The notes under the pieces are model-generated. The model saw only the letters and a program-made list of their open reading frames with translations, was not told the DNA's origin and ran no database searches. Below are positions 42,830 through 54,980 of a stretch of DNA of 57,467 nt, one piece after another (position 1 is the first letter of the stretch; each line of letters starts with the position of its first letter). The stretch comes from Streptomyces sp. DH24. GTDB lineage: Bacteria > Actinomycetota > Actinomycetes > Streptomycetales > Streptomycetaceae. The stretch is from the NCBI RefSeq assembly GCF_029813775.1, contig NZ_JARVKW010000041.1, positions 1-57,467 of the forward strand. The letters are read 5' to 3'. Made by a program: the position numbers and the translations under genes.

Positions 42830-43780
42830 TTACGCCTCCGCCGCCCCCACCAGTTCCCGGCACCGCTTGACGTCCTCGGCCATCTGCTCCAGCAGCGCGT
42901 CGAGCGTGTCGAACTTCGCCTGGCCGCGCACGAACGCCAGGAAGTCCACGGCGACGTGCAGCCCGTACAGGTCGAGGCCGACGCGGTCGATGGCGTACGC
43001 CTCCACGGTGCGCTCGGTGCCGTCGAACTGGGGGTTGGTGCCGACGGAGATCGCCGCGGGCATCGCCTCGCCCTGGGCGTGCAGCCAGCCCGCGTAGACG
43101 CCGTCGGCCGGGATCGCGGTGTGCGGCAGGGTCTCGACGTTGGCGGTCGGGAAGCCGAGTTCGCGGCCCCGCTGCGCGCCCCGGACGACGACGCCCTCCA
43201 CGCGGTGCGGCCGGCCCAGGATCTCCCCGGCGCCCTCGACGTCGCCCTCGGCGACCAGACGGCGGGTCAGCGTGGAGGAGAACGGCTCCCCGCCGCCCGC
43301 CTGGCCGGACACGTAGAGGTCGACGACCTCGACCTCGAAGTCGTAGATCCCGCCCTGCTCGGCGAGGAACTCGACGTTGCCCGCGGCCTTGTGTCCGAAG
43401 CGGAAGTTGGGGCCTTCCACGACCGCCTTGGCGTGCAGCTTGTCGACCAGGACCTTGACGACGAAGTCCGCCGGGGACAGTTTCGAGAACTCCGTCGTGA
43501 ACGGCAGGATCAGCACGGCGTCGACGCCGAGTTCGCCCATCAGCTCGGCGCGGCGGTGGTGCGGGGCGAGCAGCGGCGGGTGGCTGCCGGGCCGGACGAC
43601 CTCGCTGGGGTGCGGGTCGAAGGTGACGACGACGGCGGGCACGCCCAGTTCACGGGCGCGGTTCACGGCATGCCGGATGATCAGCTGGTGACCGCGGTGG
43701 ACTCCGTCGTAGGAGCCGATGGTGACGACGCTGCGCCCCCAGTCGTGGGGGATGTCCTCCAAGCCACGCCAGCGCTGCAC
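42830..43780 (-). CDS. ribF: Bifunctional riboflavin kinase/FAD synthetase (RibF)
   Basis: Phosphorylates riboflavin to FMN and adenylates FMN to FAD. The N-terminal nucleotidyltransferase domain has TIGSYDGVHRGHQ (family HxGH region). The C-terminal kinase domain has GRELGFPTANVE. I chose GTG at 43780 (QRWRGLEDIPHDWG), eight bases after AAGGAG, giving 316 aa; the frame is open to 43801. Last minus-strand gene of the translation block. Confidence 0.95.
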   Translation of the reverse strand: MQRWRGLEDIPHDWGRSVVTIGSYDGVHRGHQLIIRHAVNRARELGVPAVVVTFDPHPSEVVRPGSHPPLLAPHHRRAELMGELGVDAVLILPFTTEFSKLSPADFVVKVLVDKLHAKAVVEGPNFRFGHKAAGNVEFLAEQGGIYDFEVEVVDLYVSGQAGGGEPFSSTLTRRLVAEGDVEGAGEILGRPHRVEGVVVRGAQRGRELGFPTANVETLPHTAIPADGVYAGWLHAQGEAMPAAISVGTNPQFDGTERTVEAYAIDRVGLDLYGLHVAVDFLAFVRGQAKFDTLDALLEQMAEDVKRCRELVGAAEA

Positions 43781-43912
43781 TGTGAATGCTCCTTGTCGCA
43801 AACTCGTCGAACCCGTGTCCGTGGTGCCTCGTACGCAGGTCTAAGGGTGCCATGCCGTGGCCGTCCGGCCCGCATCGGCATCGGGCTGTGACGGAGGGCA
43901 CGCGCGGAGGGC

Positions 43913-46900
43913 TCAGGCGGGGACGCGTACGCCCGCCAGGTTCTCGATCGCGCGGCGGGTGCTGGGGCCGACCAGCGCCGGCCAGTCGCCGGGGGCGTCG
44001 GTCAGCCAGCCGGCCAGGCGGGCCGCGAAGCCGGGCACGTGCCTGCTCAGATCGGCCAGGGCCAGGTCGAGGCGGGTGGCGCCCCGCGGGGTGCGCGCCA
44101 GGCGCAGTGCGGTGCGGTGCACGAGGTCGCGCAGGTCCTCGCCGTCGTGCCCGGCGGCGGCGCGCAGCAGGGCGTCCAGGACGGCGGGCTCGTCCTCGCG
44201 GGCCAGCAGCGTCTCGCGCAGTTCGCGGCGCACGGGCCGGGAGGCGGGCGCGCCGGGGGCGCCGACGACCCCGGCGAGCGCGGCCCGCACCGGCTCCGGA
44301 CCGTCGTCCAGCAGCGTGCCGACGAGCGGCAGCAGCACGGCCCGGACGGCGGGCCCCTGGTCGAGGCGCCGGTCGACGTGGGCGGCGACGTCCCCGGCGG
44401 TCTCGGGGCGCCGCTCGACGGTCTCCCGGACGAGGGCGGCGACCCGGCGTGCCAGGCCGGGCGTGGTGATGTCGGCGAGGGTGCGCAGCGCGGGTCCGGC
44501 GCCGGGCAGCCGCAGCCGGTCGCGGAAGGCGTCGAGGACGGGGTCGGGGTGGGTGACGAGGGCGCCGGCGAGGGCGCCCGGCGGGAACAGCGGGTCGCCG
44601 GCCGCGAAGTGCCGCAGCGCCTGCGGCAGGTGCCGGGCGCGGGTGTGCGGGTCCCGGACCAGGAGGGCGAGCGCGCCGCCGTGCAGGGCGTGGTCGGCGG
44701 GGCGGGCGAGCAGGGCGAGGGCGGCGTAGCGCAGCAGCATGCGGTCGGCCTCGGACGTCGCGTGCGGCGCGGCCCGCAGCCCGTGTGTGAGGGCCGCCGC
44801 CCGGCGCTCGGGGCGCTCGTCGTGGGCCCACCGGTCGACGGCCCGGCACACGGCCGAGGGTTCCTCCTGGGCGAGGACGGCGAGCAGTTCGGCGGCGCGG
44901 GGGTGCGCGCTGCCGGCGAGCGCCTCGGTCAGGTCGTCCAGCGCCCGGTGCCGGTGGGTGTGCAGCAGGGCCTGCGCGGCCGTGCCGACGGTCGCGTGCG
45001 GTGTGGCGGGCAGCGGACGCTCGTCGTCGAACCAGCGCACCAGGTGCGGCTGGACGGCGGCGGGCCGGGCGGCGAGCAGCCGCGCGGTGGCGTCGAGGAA
45101 GCGGGGTCCGGTCTCGTCCGGCGGGCCGTCGGCGCGCACCAGGGCGCGCAGCAGCTCGCAGCGGACGCCCTCGGGCAGGGGCAGCGCCATCCAGAAGGCG
45201 GGCCCGAACTCTTCCGGCACCGGCCGTCCTTCCCGCTCCCGCCGGGCCACGAGCCGGTCGGCGAGCAGCCGCAGCGACCTCGCGCAGGGCGCCGCGTCGG
45301 TCAGCCGGGGCAGCACCTCGGCGAGCAGCCGGGTGGCCCACCAGGACTCCGGGTCGGTGTCCAGCGCGAGCACCAACTCCTCCAGCCGCGCGGCCAGTCG
45401 GTCCGGCCCGTACTGGCGGGACAGCAGGAGCAGGGCCTGGACGACGGGTCCGATGCGGTGGTGCGGTACGGGCAGCGGGTGGGCGGCGCCCGGGGTGCGG
45501 CGGCGGTGCACCAGGACGCGCAGGGCCTCGTCCAGGTCGAGGTGCGTGCCCTGGAGCCAGTCGGCGAGCTCCTCGTGCGCGAAGCGGTACCCGGAGCCGG
45601 CGGGCACGAGGAGGCCCTCGGCGAGTACGGCGGACGCCCAGCCGGTGCCGCCGCCCAGCCGGGCCGGCGCGGGTCCCCACGGGAACACCGCCTCGAACGC
45701 CGCCCGGTCCAGCGCGCCCTGCCCGGGGCCGAGGCTGCGCCGGGCGGCCTCGTGCACCTGCCCGGCGACCTTCGCGGCGAGCCTGCGCACGGCGGTGCCG
45801 CGCAGCCCGTTCTGGGCGGCGAGCCGGACGGCGACGCGCAGGCACATCAGATCGAGGTGGGCTGCGAAGACGTCGTACCGGTCGACCCGCTGCCCGCCCC
45901 CGCCGGGCAGCGCGGCCCGCACCTCGGACAGCAGCCGCAGGGTGAGGGGATGGCACGCGTCCCGGTCACCGAGCGCGCCGTCGGGAATCCCGTAACATCT
46001 CCGGGCCCGCCGGGCCTCGGCCGCGTCCAGGTCGCCGAGGGGCACACAGGCGGGCAGGCCGGCGCGGGCCGCGGGCCCGGCGGCGGGCGCCCGGGTCTCC
46101 TCGCCCCCGCTCGTCGCGCCGTACAGCAGATCCCCCGGCAGGGCGGCCCCGGCCACCTCCCAGTACTCGGCCCGGCACGCCACCACCAGGCGGGCGCCCG
46201 TGCGGCGGAGCCAGTCGGCCGTGCCGGTCGTCCAGTCGGACAGGCGGTGGGACAGGACCGGCGGCATCTCCTCGGGGCTGTCCAGCAGGAGCAGCAGGGG
46301 GCGGCCGGCCTCGTGGGCGAGCCGGGCGAGGCGGTCCGGGGTGGTGTCACCCAGGTCGGCGGGCGGGGTGGTGCGGGACGCGGCGACGATGCGGGCGGCG
46401 CGGTCCAGGGCCCGGCGGGCGGCGTCGGCGACCGAGGTGTCGTCGTCGTGGAGGTCCGCGCCGCGCAGCCACAGCGTGGGCGCGGGTGCGGGCCCCCGGC
46501 CGCGGCGGGCGGCGAGCGCGGCGAGTTCGGTGGTACGTCCGCTGCCGGGCGGCCCGACGAGGGCGAGGACGGCGGCGGGGCCGGCCTCGAAGGCGGCGAA
46601 CTCCGCGGCGGACGCGGCCCGTTCGACCGGCACGACGGCACCGGGGCCGCGCGGCGCGGGCGGCGGGCCGTCCTGGCCGACCGAGGTGGCCGTGAGTGCC
46701 AGTACCCCGGCGAGGTTGAGGTCGGCGCCGTACGCGGGCACGGTCGCGGCGTTCTCGGCGAGCAGCGCGGCGAGCGGCCCCTCGGCGGCGGGGGCGCCCT
46801 CCTGGGGCCGCAGCGGCGCCGCGAAGCCGACGTCGCGGTGGGCGGAGCCGAGCGCGGTGCCGAGCACACCGAGCACGGCACCGGTCGCCGCGTCGAGCAC

Positions 46901-47515
46901 CGGTCCCCCGGACGCCCCGCCGCCGGTGCGCAGCGCGTCGCACCCGGCCGTGCCGATGGCCAACTCCACGGCGCCTTCCAGGAGATGACGCCGGCCGGCG
47001 GCGGCGTAGGTGGCCGGGGCGGCGCCGAGCACCCGCGCCTCGCGCCAGCCTCCGGCGGCGATCCGTACGTACGCGCCGGGCTCGATCCGGTCCCGCACGG
47101 TCACGGGCAGCGGCTCGGCGCCGAGGCCTTCGGTGCGGACGAGGGCGAGGTCGAGATGGGGCAGCGGCGTCACGGCGTCCGCGGTCACCGCGCACCGGCG
47201 GCCCCCGGCGTCGGTCACCACGAGGCGGGCGGCGCCGTCGACGGCCTCGTGGCTGGTGACGACGGTCCCGTGGTGGTCGGCGGCGAACCCGGTGCCCCGC
47301 AACCGGCCGACGGAATCGTGCAGACGGACGAGCGCGCAGTCGCGCGGCCCGCGGGGCGCCTCGCCGTACGGGCCCTGGGGCGCCTGACCGTCCATGCCGC
47401 CGGGCGCCTCGCCGTACGTGTCGCGGGTCGCCTCGCCGTACATACCGCCGGGCGCCTCGCCGTACGTACCGCGGGGCGCGTCCTCCCCGTCGTGCGAGCC
47501 GCGCTCCGCCGTCAT
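43913..47515 (-). CDS. Trypsin-like protease fused to a P-loop NTPase (STAND-like)
   Basis: A 1200-aa multidomain protein. Residues 17–56 are five near-perfect octads built on YGEAPGGx. Residues ~59–240 are a trypsin-like domain with triad His89 (TSHEAVDG), Asp122 (LDLALVRT) and Ser202 (GGASGGPVLD). An NTPase follows with GPPGSGRTT at 321–329 (Arg replaces the Walker A Lys) and a hydrophobic Walker B (LLLLLDSPEE). The remaining ~700 residues are Leu/Ala/Arg-rich helical repeats, probably a sensor. No signal peptide is seen, so it is probably cytoplasmic. Such protease–NTPase–repeat fusions are a known signalling and anti-phage architecture; the role here is inferred. It sits between truB and ribF. 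Confidence 0.88.
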   Translation of the reverse strand: MTAERGSHDGEDAPRGTYGEAPGGMYGEATRDTYGEAPGGMDGQAPQGPYGEAPRGPRDCALVRLHDSVGRLRGTGFAADHHGTVVTSHEAVDGAARLVVTDAGGRRCAVTADAVTPLPHLDLALVRTEGLGAEPLPVTVRDRIEPGAYVRIAAGGWREARVLGAAPATYAAAGRRHLLEGAVELAIGTAGCDALRTGGGASGGPVLDAATGAVLGVLGTALGSAHRDVGFAAPLRPQEGAPAAEGPLAALLAENAATVPAYGADLNLAGVLALTATSVGQDGPPPAPRGPGAVVPVERAASAAEFAAFEAGPAAVLALVGPPGSGRTTELAALAARRGRGPAPAPTLWLRGADLHDDDTSVADAARRALDRAARIVAASRTTPPADLGDTTPDRLARLAHEAGRPLLLLLDSPEEMPPVLSHRLSDWTTGTADWLRRTGARLVVACRAEYWEVAGAALPGDLLYGATSGGEETRAPAAGPAARAGLPACVPLGDLDAAEARRARRCYGIPDGALGDRDACHPLTLRLLSEVRAALPGGGGQRVDRYDVFAAHLDLMCLRVAVRLAAQNGLRGTAVRRLAAKVAGQVHEAARRSLGPGQGALDRAAFEAVFPWGPAPARLGGGTGWASAVLAEGLLVPAGSGYRFAHEELADWLQGTHLDLDEALRVLVHRRRTPGAAHPLPVPHHRIGPVVQALLLLSRQYGPDRLAARLEELVLALDTDPESWWATRLLAEVLPRLTDAAPCARSLRLLADRLVARREREGRPVPEEFGPAFWMALPLPEGVRCELLRALVRADGPPDETGPRFLDATARLLAARPAAVQPHLVRWFDDERPLPATPHATVGTAAQALLHTHRHRALDDLTEALAGSAHPRAAELLAVLAQEEPSAVCRAVDRWAHDERPERRAAALTHGLRAAPHATSEADRMLLRYAALALLARPADHALHGGALALLVRDPHTRARHLPQALRHFAAGDPLFPPGALAGALVTHPDPVLDAFRDRLRLPGAGPALRTLADITTPGLARRVAALVRETVERRPETAGDVAAHVDRRLDQGPAVRAVLLPLVGTLLDDGPEPVRAALAGVVGAPGAPASRPVRRELRETLLAREDEPAVLDALLRAAAGHDGEDLRDLVHRTALRLARTPRGATRLDLALADLSRHVPGFAARLAGWLTDAPGDWPALVGPSTRRAIENLAGVRVPA
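47348..47467 (-). repeat. Five 24-bp coding repeats (octapeptide YGEAPGGx)
   Basis: Within the N-terminus of the protease–NTPase gene, octads of the form (T/M/P)YGEAPxG repeat five times, the fourth degraded to MDGQAPQG. Likely variable between strains through slippage. Confidence 0.8.
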
Positions 47516-47797
47516 CGCCGTACCTCCCCGCCGTGCCCGCTCCGACGGTAGGCGCGCGATGATCAGCGGGACAGCCGGGCCGGGGAACGCGCCCCCTTCC
47601 GCTCCCCCGGTTCGCTCCGAGCGCCCGTCCGGACGGGTGAATAGAGCGGGGCGGCAGGACGCACGCTAAGGGTGGGGGAACCGAGGGGGGACCGTGGAGC
47701 GGCGGCAGTGGAGGTCCCGTGGCCGCCGCTCCACGGGCGGGGCGAGCCGTGCGGGGTGCCGGGCAGACCCGCCCCGCCGGACCCGCCCGTGGCGCCG
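47516..47797 (-). other. Gap between truB and the protease–NTPase gene
   Basis: 282 bases. It holds the truB hairpin (47716–47737) and otherwise GC-rich sequence in which I see no convincing promoter or ORF. Confidence 0.4.
47716..47737 (-). terminator. truB hairpin terminator
   Basis: CCCGTGG/CCACGGG with an 8-base loop, ~60 bases after the truB stop. Confidence 0.5.
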
Positions 47798-48703
47798 TCA
47801 GCCGAAGACGGCCAGGCTCTTGGCCTTGCCGCGCTGCGCCTCGACCAGCGCCAGGAAGCGGCCGTCCGGGTCGAAGACGGCCACCGGGCCGGAGTCCGCG
47901 TACTCCTCGGGCATGTCGAGCCGCACGCCGTTGAGCAGCAGCTTCGCCCGCCGCCCGTCGACGTCCCAGCGGGGGAACGCCGCGGACGCGGCCTCGGCGA
48001 CCGGCATCACCGTGAGCTCCTGCTGGAGCTGGTCCAGGGTGCGCGCGGTGTCCAGCCGGTACGGTCCGACGCGGGTGCGGCGCAGGGCGGTGAGATGGCC
48101 GCCGACGCCGAGGCCGGCGCCCAGGTCGCGGGCGAGGGCCCGGATGTACGTGCCGGACGAGCAGACCACGGAGACGACGAGGTCGAGCACCTGGGTGCCG
48201 TCCTCGGCGACGGCCTCCCGGACGTCGTACACGTCGAAGGACGACACGGTGACCGGCCGGGCCGGGATGTCGAACTCCTCGCCCTCCCGGGCCCGCTTGT
48301 AGGACCGCACGCCGTTGATCTTGATGGCGCTGACCTTGGACGGCACCTGCATGATGTGGCCGGTCAGCTTGGCGATCCCGGCGTCGACGGCGTCCCGGGT
48401 GATGCCGGTCGCGTCGGTCGAGGCGGTGATGTCGCCCTCGGCGTCGTCCGTGACGGTCGTCTGGCCGAGGCGGATGGTGCCCAGGTACTCCTTCTCGGTC
48501 AGCGCGAGGTGACCGAGGAGCTTCGTCGCCCTCTCGACGCCGAGGACGAGGACGCCCGTCGCCATCGGGTCGAGGGTGCCGGCGTGCCCGACGCGCCGCG
48601 TCTTCGCGATGCCCCGCATCTTGGCGACGACGTCGTGCGAAGTGAAGCCCGACGGCTTGTCGACGATGACGAGTCCGTCGGGCGTGGTGTGCTTGGCGGT
48701 CAT
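47798..48703 (-). CDS. truB: tRNA pseudouridine(55) synthase TruB
   Basis: Makes pseudouridine 55 in the T-loop of tRNAs. The catalytic Asp is in GHAGTLDPMATGVLVLG, about 45 residues in, after DKPSGFTSHDVV. The C-terminal PUA-like part is present, total 301 aa. Its ATG overlaps the rbfA stop by four bases, so the two are coupled. Confidence 0.96.
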   Translation of the reverse strand: MTAKHTTPDGLVIVDKPSGFTSHDVVAKMRGIAKTRRVGHAGTLDPMATGVLVLGVERATKLLGHLALTEKEYLGTIRLGQTTVTDDAEGDITASTDATGITRDAVDAGIAKLTGHIMQVPSKVSAIKINGVRSYKRAREGEEFDIPARPVTVSSFDVYDVREAVAEDGTQVLDLVVSVVCSSGTYIRALARDLGAGLGVGGHLTALRRTRVGPYRLDTARTLDQLQQELTVMPVAEAASAAFPRWDVDGRRAKLLLNGVRLDMPEEYADSGPVAVFDPDGRFLALVEAQRGKAKSLAVFG

Positions 48704-49155
48704 TCGGCGGCGTCGTCCGTCTCGTCGTCCTCTTCGCCCGGCTTGCGGTACGGGTCCGCGTCACCGGCGTACTTGGCGCCCGTGGCCGCCTCGCGCACCT
48801 TCTCGTCGGACTGGCGTGCCTTGTTGAGGAGGTCCTCGATGGTCCGGGCGGTGTCCGGGAGGGCGTCCATGACGAAGGTCAGCGTGGGCGTGAACTTCAC
48901 GCCGGCGGCCCGGCCGACCTCGGAGCGCAGGATGCCCTTGGCGCTCTCCAGGCCGGCGGCCGCCGCCTGCCGCTCCTCGTCGTCCCCGTACACCGTGTAG
49001 AAGACGGTCGCCTCCCGCAGGTCACCCGTGACCCGGGTGTCCGTGATGGTGACGTGCGAGCCGAGCCGCGGGTCCTTGATCCCGCGCTGCAGCTTCTGGG
49101 CCACCACCTCTCGGATGAGGTCCGCCAGCCTTTTAGCCCGCGCGTTGTCGGCCAC
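48700..49155 (-). CDS. rbfA: 30S ribosome-binding factor RbfA
   Basis: A 151-aa KH-type factor needed for late 16S maturation. Typical words are RAKRLADLIREVVAQKL, DPRLGSHVTITDTRVTGDL and PTLTFVMDALPDTARTIEDLL; an acidic tail follows. Lies between the DUF503 gene and truB on the same strand. Confidence 0.95.
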   Translation of the reverse strand: MADNARAKRLADLIREVVAQKLQRGIKDPRLGSHVTITDTRVTGDLREATVFYTVYGDDEERQAAAAGLESAKGILRSEVGRAAGVKFTPTLTFVMDALPDTARTIEDLLNKARQSDEKVREAATGAKYAGDADPYRKPGEEDDETDDAAE

Positions 49156-49193
49156 TGGTCCGTCTCCCGTTCTTTCTCTTCTGCGTTCTTGGG

Positions 49194-49487
49194 TCAGTCG
49201 TCTTCGCCGTGGAAGCGCCGTCGTACGGACAGCAGTTCCACCTCAGGGCGGCCGGCGACCAGCCGTTCGCACCGGTCCAGTACGTCGGTGAGATGCCCCG
49301 CGTCGGCGGACACCATCGCGAGGCCGATACCGGCCCTGCGGTGGAGGTCCAGATGGTCGACCTCGGCGGCGCTCACGGAGTACTTCCGCTGGAGCTCGGC
49401 GACGATCGGGCGGACGACGGAGCGCTTCTCCTTCAGCGACCGTACGTCGCCGAGGAGGAGGTCGAAGGACAACGTCCCCACATACAT
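49194..49487 (-). CDS. DUF503 (YlxP-like) protein
   Basis: A 97-aa protein, MYVGTLSFDLLLGDVRSLKEKRSVVRPIV being the family start in consecutive segments. Genes of this family lie between infB and rbfA in most Gram-positives; a role in ribosome assembly is suspected, but none is proven. The ATG at 49487 is well placed. 38-base gap to rbfA. Confidence 0.9.
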   Translation of the reverse strand: MYVGTLSFDLLLGDVRSLKEKRSVVRPIVAELQRKYSVSAAEVDHLDLHRRAGIGLAMVSADAGHLTDVLDRCERLVAGRPEVELLSVRRRFHGEDD

Positions 49488-49571
49488 GTGTGTAGCCGGT
49501 TCACCCGCCGGTACGGGATCGATGGCCCCGCCATCCGTGTGGCAGGGACATCAGAACCGTACAACGAACGG

Positions 49572-49615
49572 CCGGGGCCGATCGACGGAAATTACTCTCC
49601 GTCGACCGGCCCCGG
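49572..49615 (-). terminator. infB terminator hairpin
   Basis: CCGGGGCCG-TCGACGGA pairs with TCCGTCGA-CGGCCCCGG (17 bp with one A·C mismatch, 8-base loop), 27 bases after the infB stop. It would limit readthrough into the DUF503–rbfA–truB genes. Confidence 0.75.
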
Positions 49616-49641
49616 ACCGGACCGTCTCGGAAACCGAGCGC

Positions 49642-52704
<3,063 letters not shown>

Positions 52705-52823
52705 TTCGCTCCTTTGAGGTCCGGGTTGCGTCCGGACCGTCGCTAGTTCATGGGCGTACTCATCGCGTACTCATCGAGTGCTCATCGCAATCTCGACCTG
52801 CTTTCGACTCGCGAGGTACCAGA

Positions 52824-52857
52824 CCGCACGGGGTTCCGTGCGGCACGTCTTACGTGC
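52824..52857 (-). terminator. Tandem hairpins between ylxR and infB
   Basis: CCGCACGG/CCGTGCGG around GGTT, followed directly by a CACGT/ACGTG hairpin. They lie in the 173-base gap and may act as attenuator or mRNA processing site. Confidence 0.5.
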
Positions 52858-52877
52858 ATGTTGCCTGTTCAGCAAGC

Positions 52878-53171
52878 TCAGAGCTGCTGACCGCAACCTT
52901 GTGCCTGCTCGACGTAGTGGCGCAACGCCATTACATCGAGCGGCCCCGGGACGCGAAACGCCCGCGGGAACGCCCGGCGGCGCACCGCCTGGTCGATACA
53001 GAGCGGGGCGGGGTGCACATACGCACCCCGGCCGGGCAGCGTACCGCGAGGATCGGGGACGCATGCGCCCTCGACCGCCACGATCCGCAGCAGTTCGGTC
53101 TTGGCCGCTCGCTCCCGGCACCCCACACAGGTGCGCTCAGGGCATGCTCGGGCTCGCGTCCGGCCAGACAC
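52878..53171 (-). CDS. YlxR family (DUF448) RNA-binding protein
   Basis: A 97-aa protein with the family core ERTCVGCRERAAKTELLRIV and DPRGTLPGRGAYVHP. YlxR proteins lie between nusA and infB; structural work suggests RNA binding, and nucleoid or RNase P links have been proposed in other species. The GTG at 53171 has GGGGAGG eleven bases upstream. Confidence 0.92.
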   Translation of the reverse strand: MSGRTRARACPERTCVGCRERAAKTELLRIVAVEGACVPDPRGTLPGRGAYVHPAPLCIDQAVRRRAFPRAFRVPGPLDVMALRHYVEQAQGCGQQL

Positions 53172-53237
53172 TGCTAAGTCTACCTCCCCGCACCGACCTC
53201 ACCCGGTTGGGGCAAAAATCGAACGGTTGTTGTCGTA

Positions 53238-53261
53238 ATCCAAGCTGCCTGCGGCTTGGAT
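53238..53261 (-). terminator. Hairpin directly after nusA
   Basis: ATCCAAGC/GCTTGGAT with an 8-base loop begins at the base after the nusA stop codon. Possible attenuator controlled by NusA itself, since it precedes ylxR–infB. Confidence 0.5.
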
Positions 53262-54272
53262 CTATTCCCCGGGCTGTTCTCCCGGCTGCTGTGCGGGCTG
53301 CTCGGTGTCCGGCCGGATGTCGATCCGCCAGCCGGTCAGACGGGCGGCGAGGCGGGCGTTCTGCCCCTCCTTGCCGATCGCCAGCGACAGCTGGTAGTCC
53401 GGCACGGTCACCCGGGCCGACCGGGACGCCATGTCGACGATCTCGACCTTGGACACGCGGGCGGGCGACAGGGCGTTCGCCACCATCTCCGCCGGGTCGT
53501 CCGACCAGTCCACGATGTCGATCTTCTCGCCGTTCAGCTCACCCATCACGTTGCGCACCCGGCCGCCCATGGGGCCGATGCAGGCACCCTTGGCGTTCAG
53601 GCCCGAACGGGTGGAACGGACGGCGATCTTGGTGCGGTGGCCGGCCTCGCGGGCGATCGCGGAGATCTCGACGGACCCGTCGGCGATCTCCGGCACCTCC
53701 AGCGCGAACAGCTTCTTCACCAGGTTCGGGTGCGTGCGCGACAGGGTCACGGACGGGCCGCGGACGCCCTTGGCCACCCGGACGACGTACGAACGCAGTC
53801 GCAGGCCGTGCGGGTAGGTCTCGCCCGGCACCTGTTCCTGCACCGGCAGGATGGCTTCGAGCTTGCCGATGTCCACCAGCACGTTCTTCGGGTCGCGGCC
53901 CTGCTGGACCACGCCCGTGACGATGTCGCCCTCACGGCCGGCGTACTCGCCGAGCGTCGCGTCGTCCTCGGCGTCGCGCAGGCGCTGCAGGATGACCTGC
54001 TTGGCCGTGGTGGCGGCGATACGGCCGAAACCCGACGGGGTGTCGTCGAACTCGCGGGGCGCCTGCCCCTCCTCGATGTCCTCGGGGTCCTCCTTCGCCC
54101 ACACGGTCACATGCCCGGTCTCCCGGTTGAGCTCCACGCGCGCGTGTCGGCGGCTTCCCTCGGTGCGGTGGTAGGCGATGAGGAGGGCGGACTCGATCGC
54201 TTCGACCAGCAGGTCGAAGGAGATCTCCTTCTCCCGTACCAAGCCCCGCAGGGCACTCATGTCGATGTCCAC
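53262..54272 (-). CDS. nusA: Transcription termination/antitermination factor NusA
   Basis: A 336-aa RNA polymerase-binding factor for pausing, termination and rRNA antitermination. The N-terminal domain (SALRGLVREKEISFDLLVEAIESALL), S1 domain (GDIVTGVVQQGRDPKNVLVDIG) and two KH domains (GACIGPMGGRVRNV; LAIGKEGQNARLAARLTGW) are present. As in other actinobacteria there is no acidic C-terminal repeat. I chose GTG at 54272, preceded by GGAGGAGG, two bases after rimP; ATG at 54260 is an alternative. The open frame to 56108 is artefactual. Confidence 0.96.
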   Translation of the reverse strand: MDIDMSALRGLVREKEISFDLLVEAIESALLIAYHRTEGSRRHARVELNRETGHVTVWAKEDPEDIEEGQAPREFDDTPSGFGRIAATTAKQVILQRLRDAEDDATLGEYAGREGDIVTGVVQQGRDPKNVLVDIGKLEAILPVQEQVPGETYPHGLRLRSYVVRVAKGVRGPSVTLSRTHPNLVKKLFALEVPEIADGSVEISAIAREAGHRTKIAVRSTRSGLNAKGACIGPMGGRVRNVMGELNGEKIDIVDWSDDPAEMVANALSPARVSKVEIVDMASRSARVTVPDYQLSLAIGKEGQNARLAARLTGWRIDIRPDTEQPAQQPGEQPGE

Positions 54273-54274
54273 GG

Positions 54275-54784
54275 CTACGCCTCCTCCTCTTCCTTCATGT
54301 CCTTCTTGTCCTTGCGGTTGAACTCGACCTGCACGCGGGCCCTGTCGATGTCGGCGAAGGCGAGCCGGCGGCTGGTGGCCTTGCGGCCCTTCACGCCGGG
54401 CACTTCGACGTCGAGGCCGTCGTCGTCCACGTCGAGGATGCGGGCGACGAGTTCGCCGCCCTCGTGGAGCTGGAACTTCACCAGGCGGTCCGTGGCGCGG
54501 ACATAGTGGCGGTGCTCGGTGAGGGCGCGCTCGGCGCCCGGGGTGCCGACCTCGAGGGTGTACTCCCCCTCGCCCATCGCGTCCGTCTCGTCGAGCTTCG
54601 CCGAGAGCGCGCGGCTCACATCGGCGATCCGGTCGAGATCCGCTCCGGTGTCGGAGTCGACGACGACGCGCAGCACACGCTTGCGGCCGACGGAGTCCAC
54701 GGCGATCTCTTCGAGATCGAGGCCCTGGGAGCTGACAAGCGGTTCCAGAAGTTCTCGCAGCCTCTCGCTCTGGGTGGTGCTCAT
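54275..54784 (-). CDS. rimP: Ribosome maturation factor RimP
   Basis: A 169-aa factor for 30S assembly. Family words are SQGLDLEEIAVDSVGRKRVLRVVVD, DLDRIADVSRALSAKLDE and YTLEVGTPGAERALTEHRHY in successive segments, with an acidic/basic C-terminal tail. The ATG at 54784 has GAGGAG ten bases upstream; the frame opens at 54838. First gene of the nusA–infB group; its promoter should lie in 54785–54980. Confidence 0.95.
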   Translation of the reverse strand: MSTTQSERLRELLEPLVSSQGLDLEEIAVDSVGRKRVLRVVVDSDTGADLDRIADVSRALSAKLDETDAMGEGEYTLEVGTPGAERALTEHRHYVRATDRLVKFQLHEGGELVARILDVDDDGLDVEVPGVKGRKATSRRLAFADIDRARVQVEFNRKDKKDMKEEEEA

Positions 54785-54980
54785 CCGGGTGACTCCTCGG
54801 CCGCGTGTGCTGTTGTGGGATGGTCGCGTGTCTGACAAAGGGTATCCGGTCCCAGGGGGTGTTGCCGTCCACCCCGTGGTGTGACCGGTGCCGTTGGGTG
54901 ATGACGCACGGGTGCGCGGGTACCGTGATCACGGCGTGCCATACCGCCCCCGATTCCGTACGAGCCCGAGGACGTCCGCC

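Noticed and set aside
43650..45956. 768-codon minus-strand frame overlapping the protease–NTPase gene and ribF
   Set aside because: Arg/Pro/Ala composition typical of out-of-frame high-GC DNA; the other minus frame carries recognisable domains.
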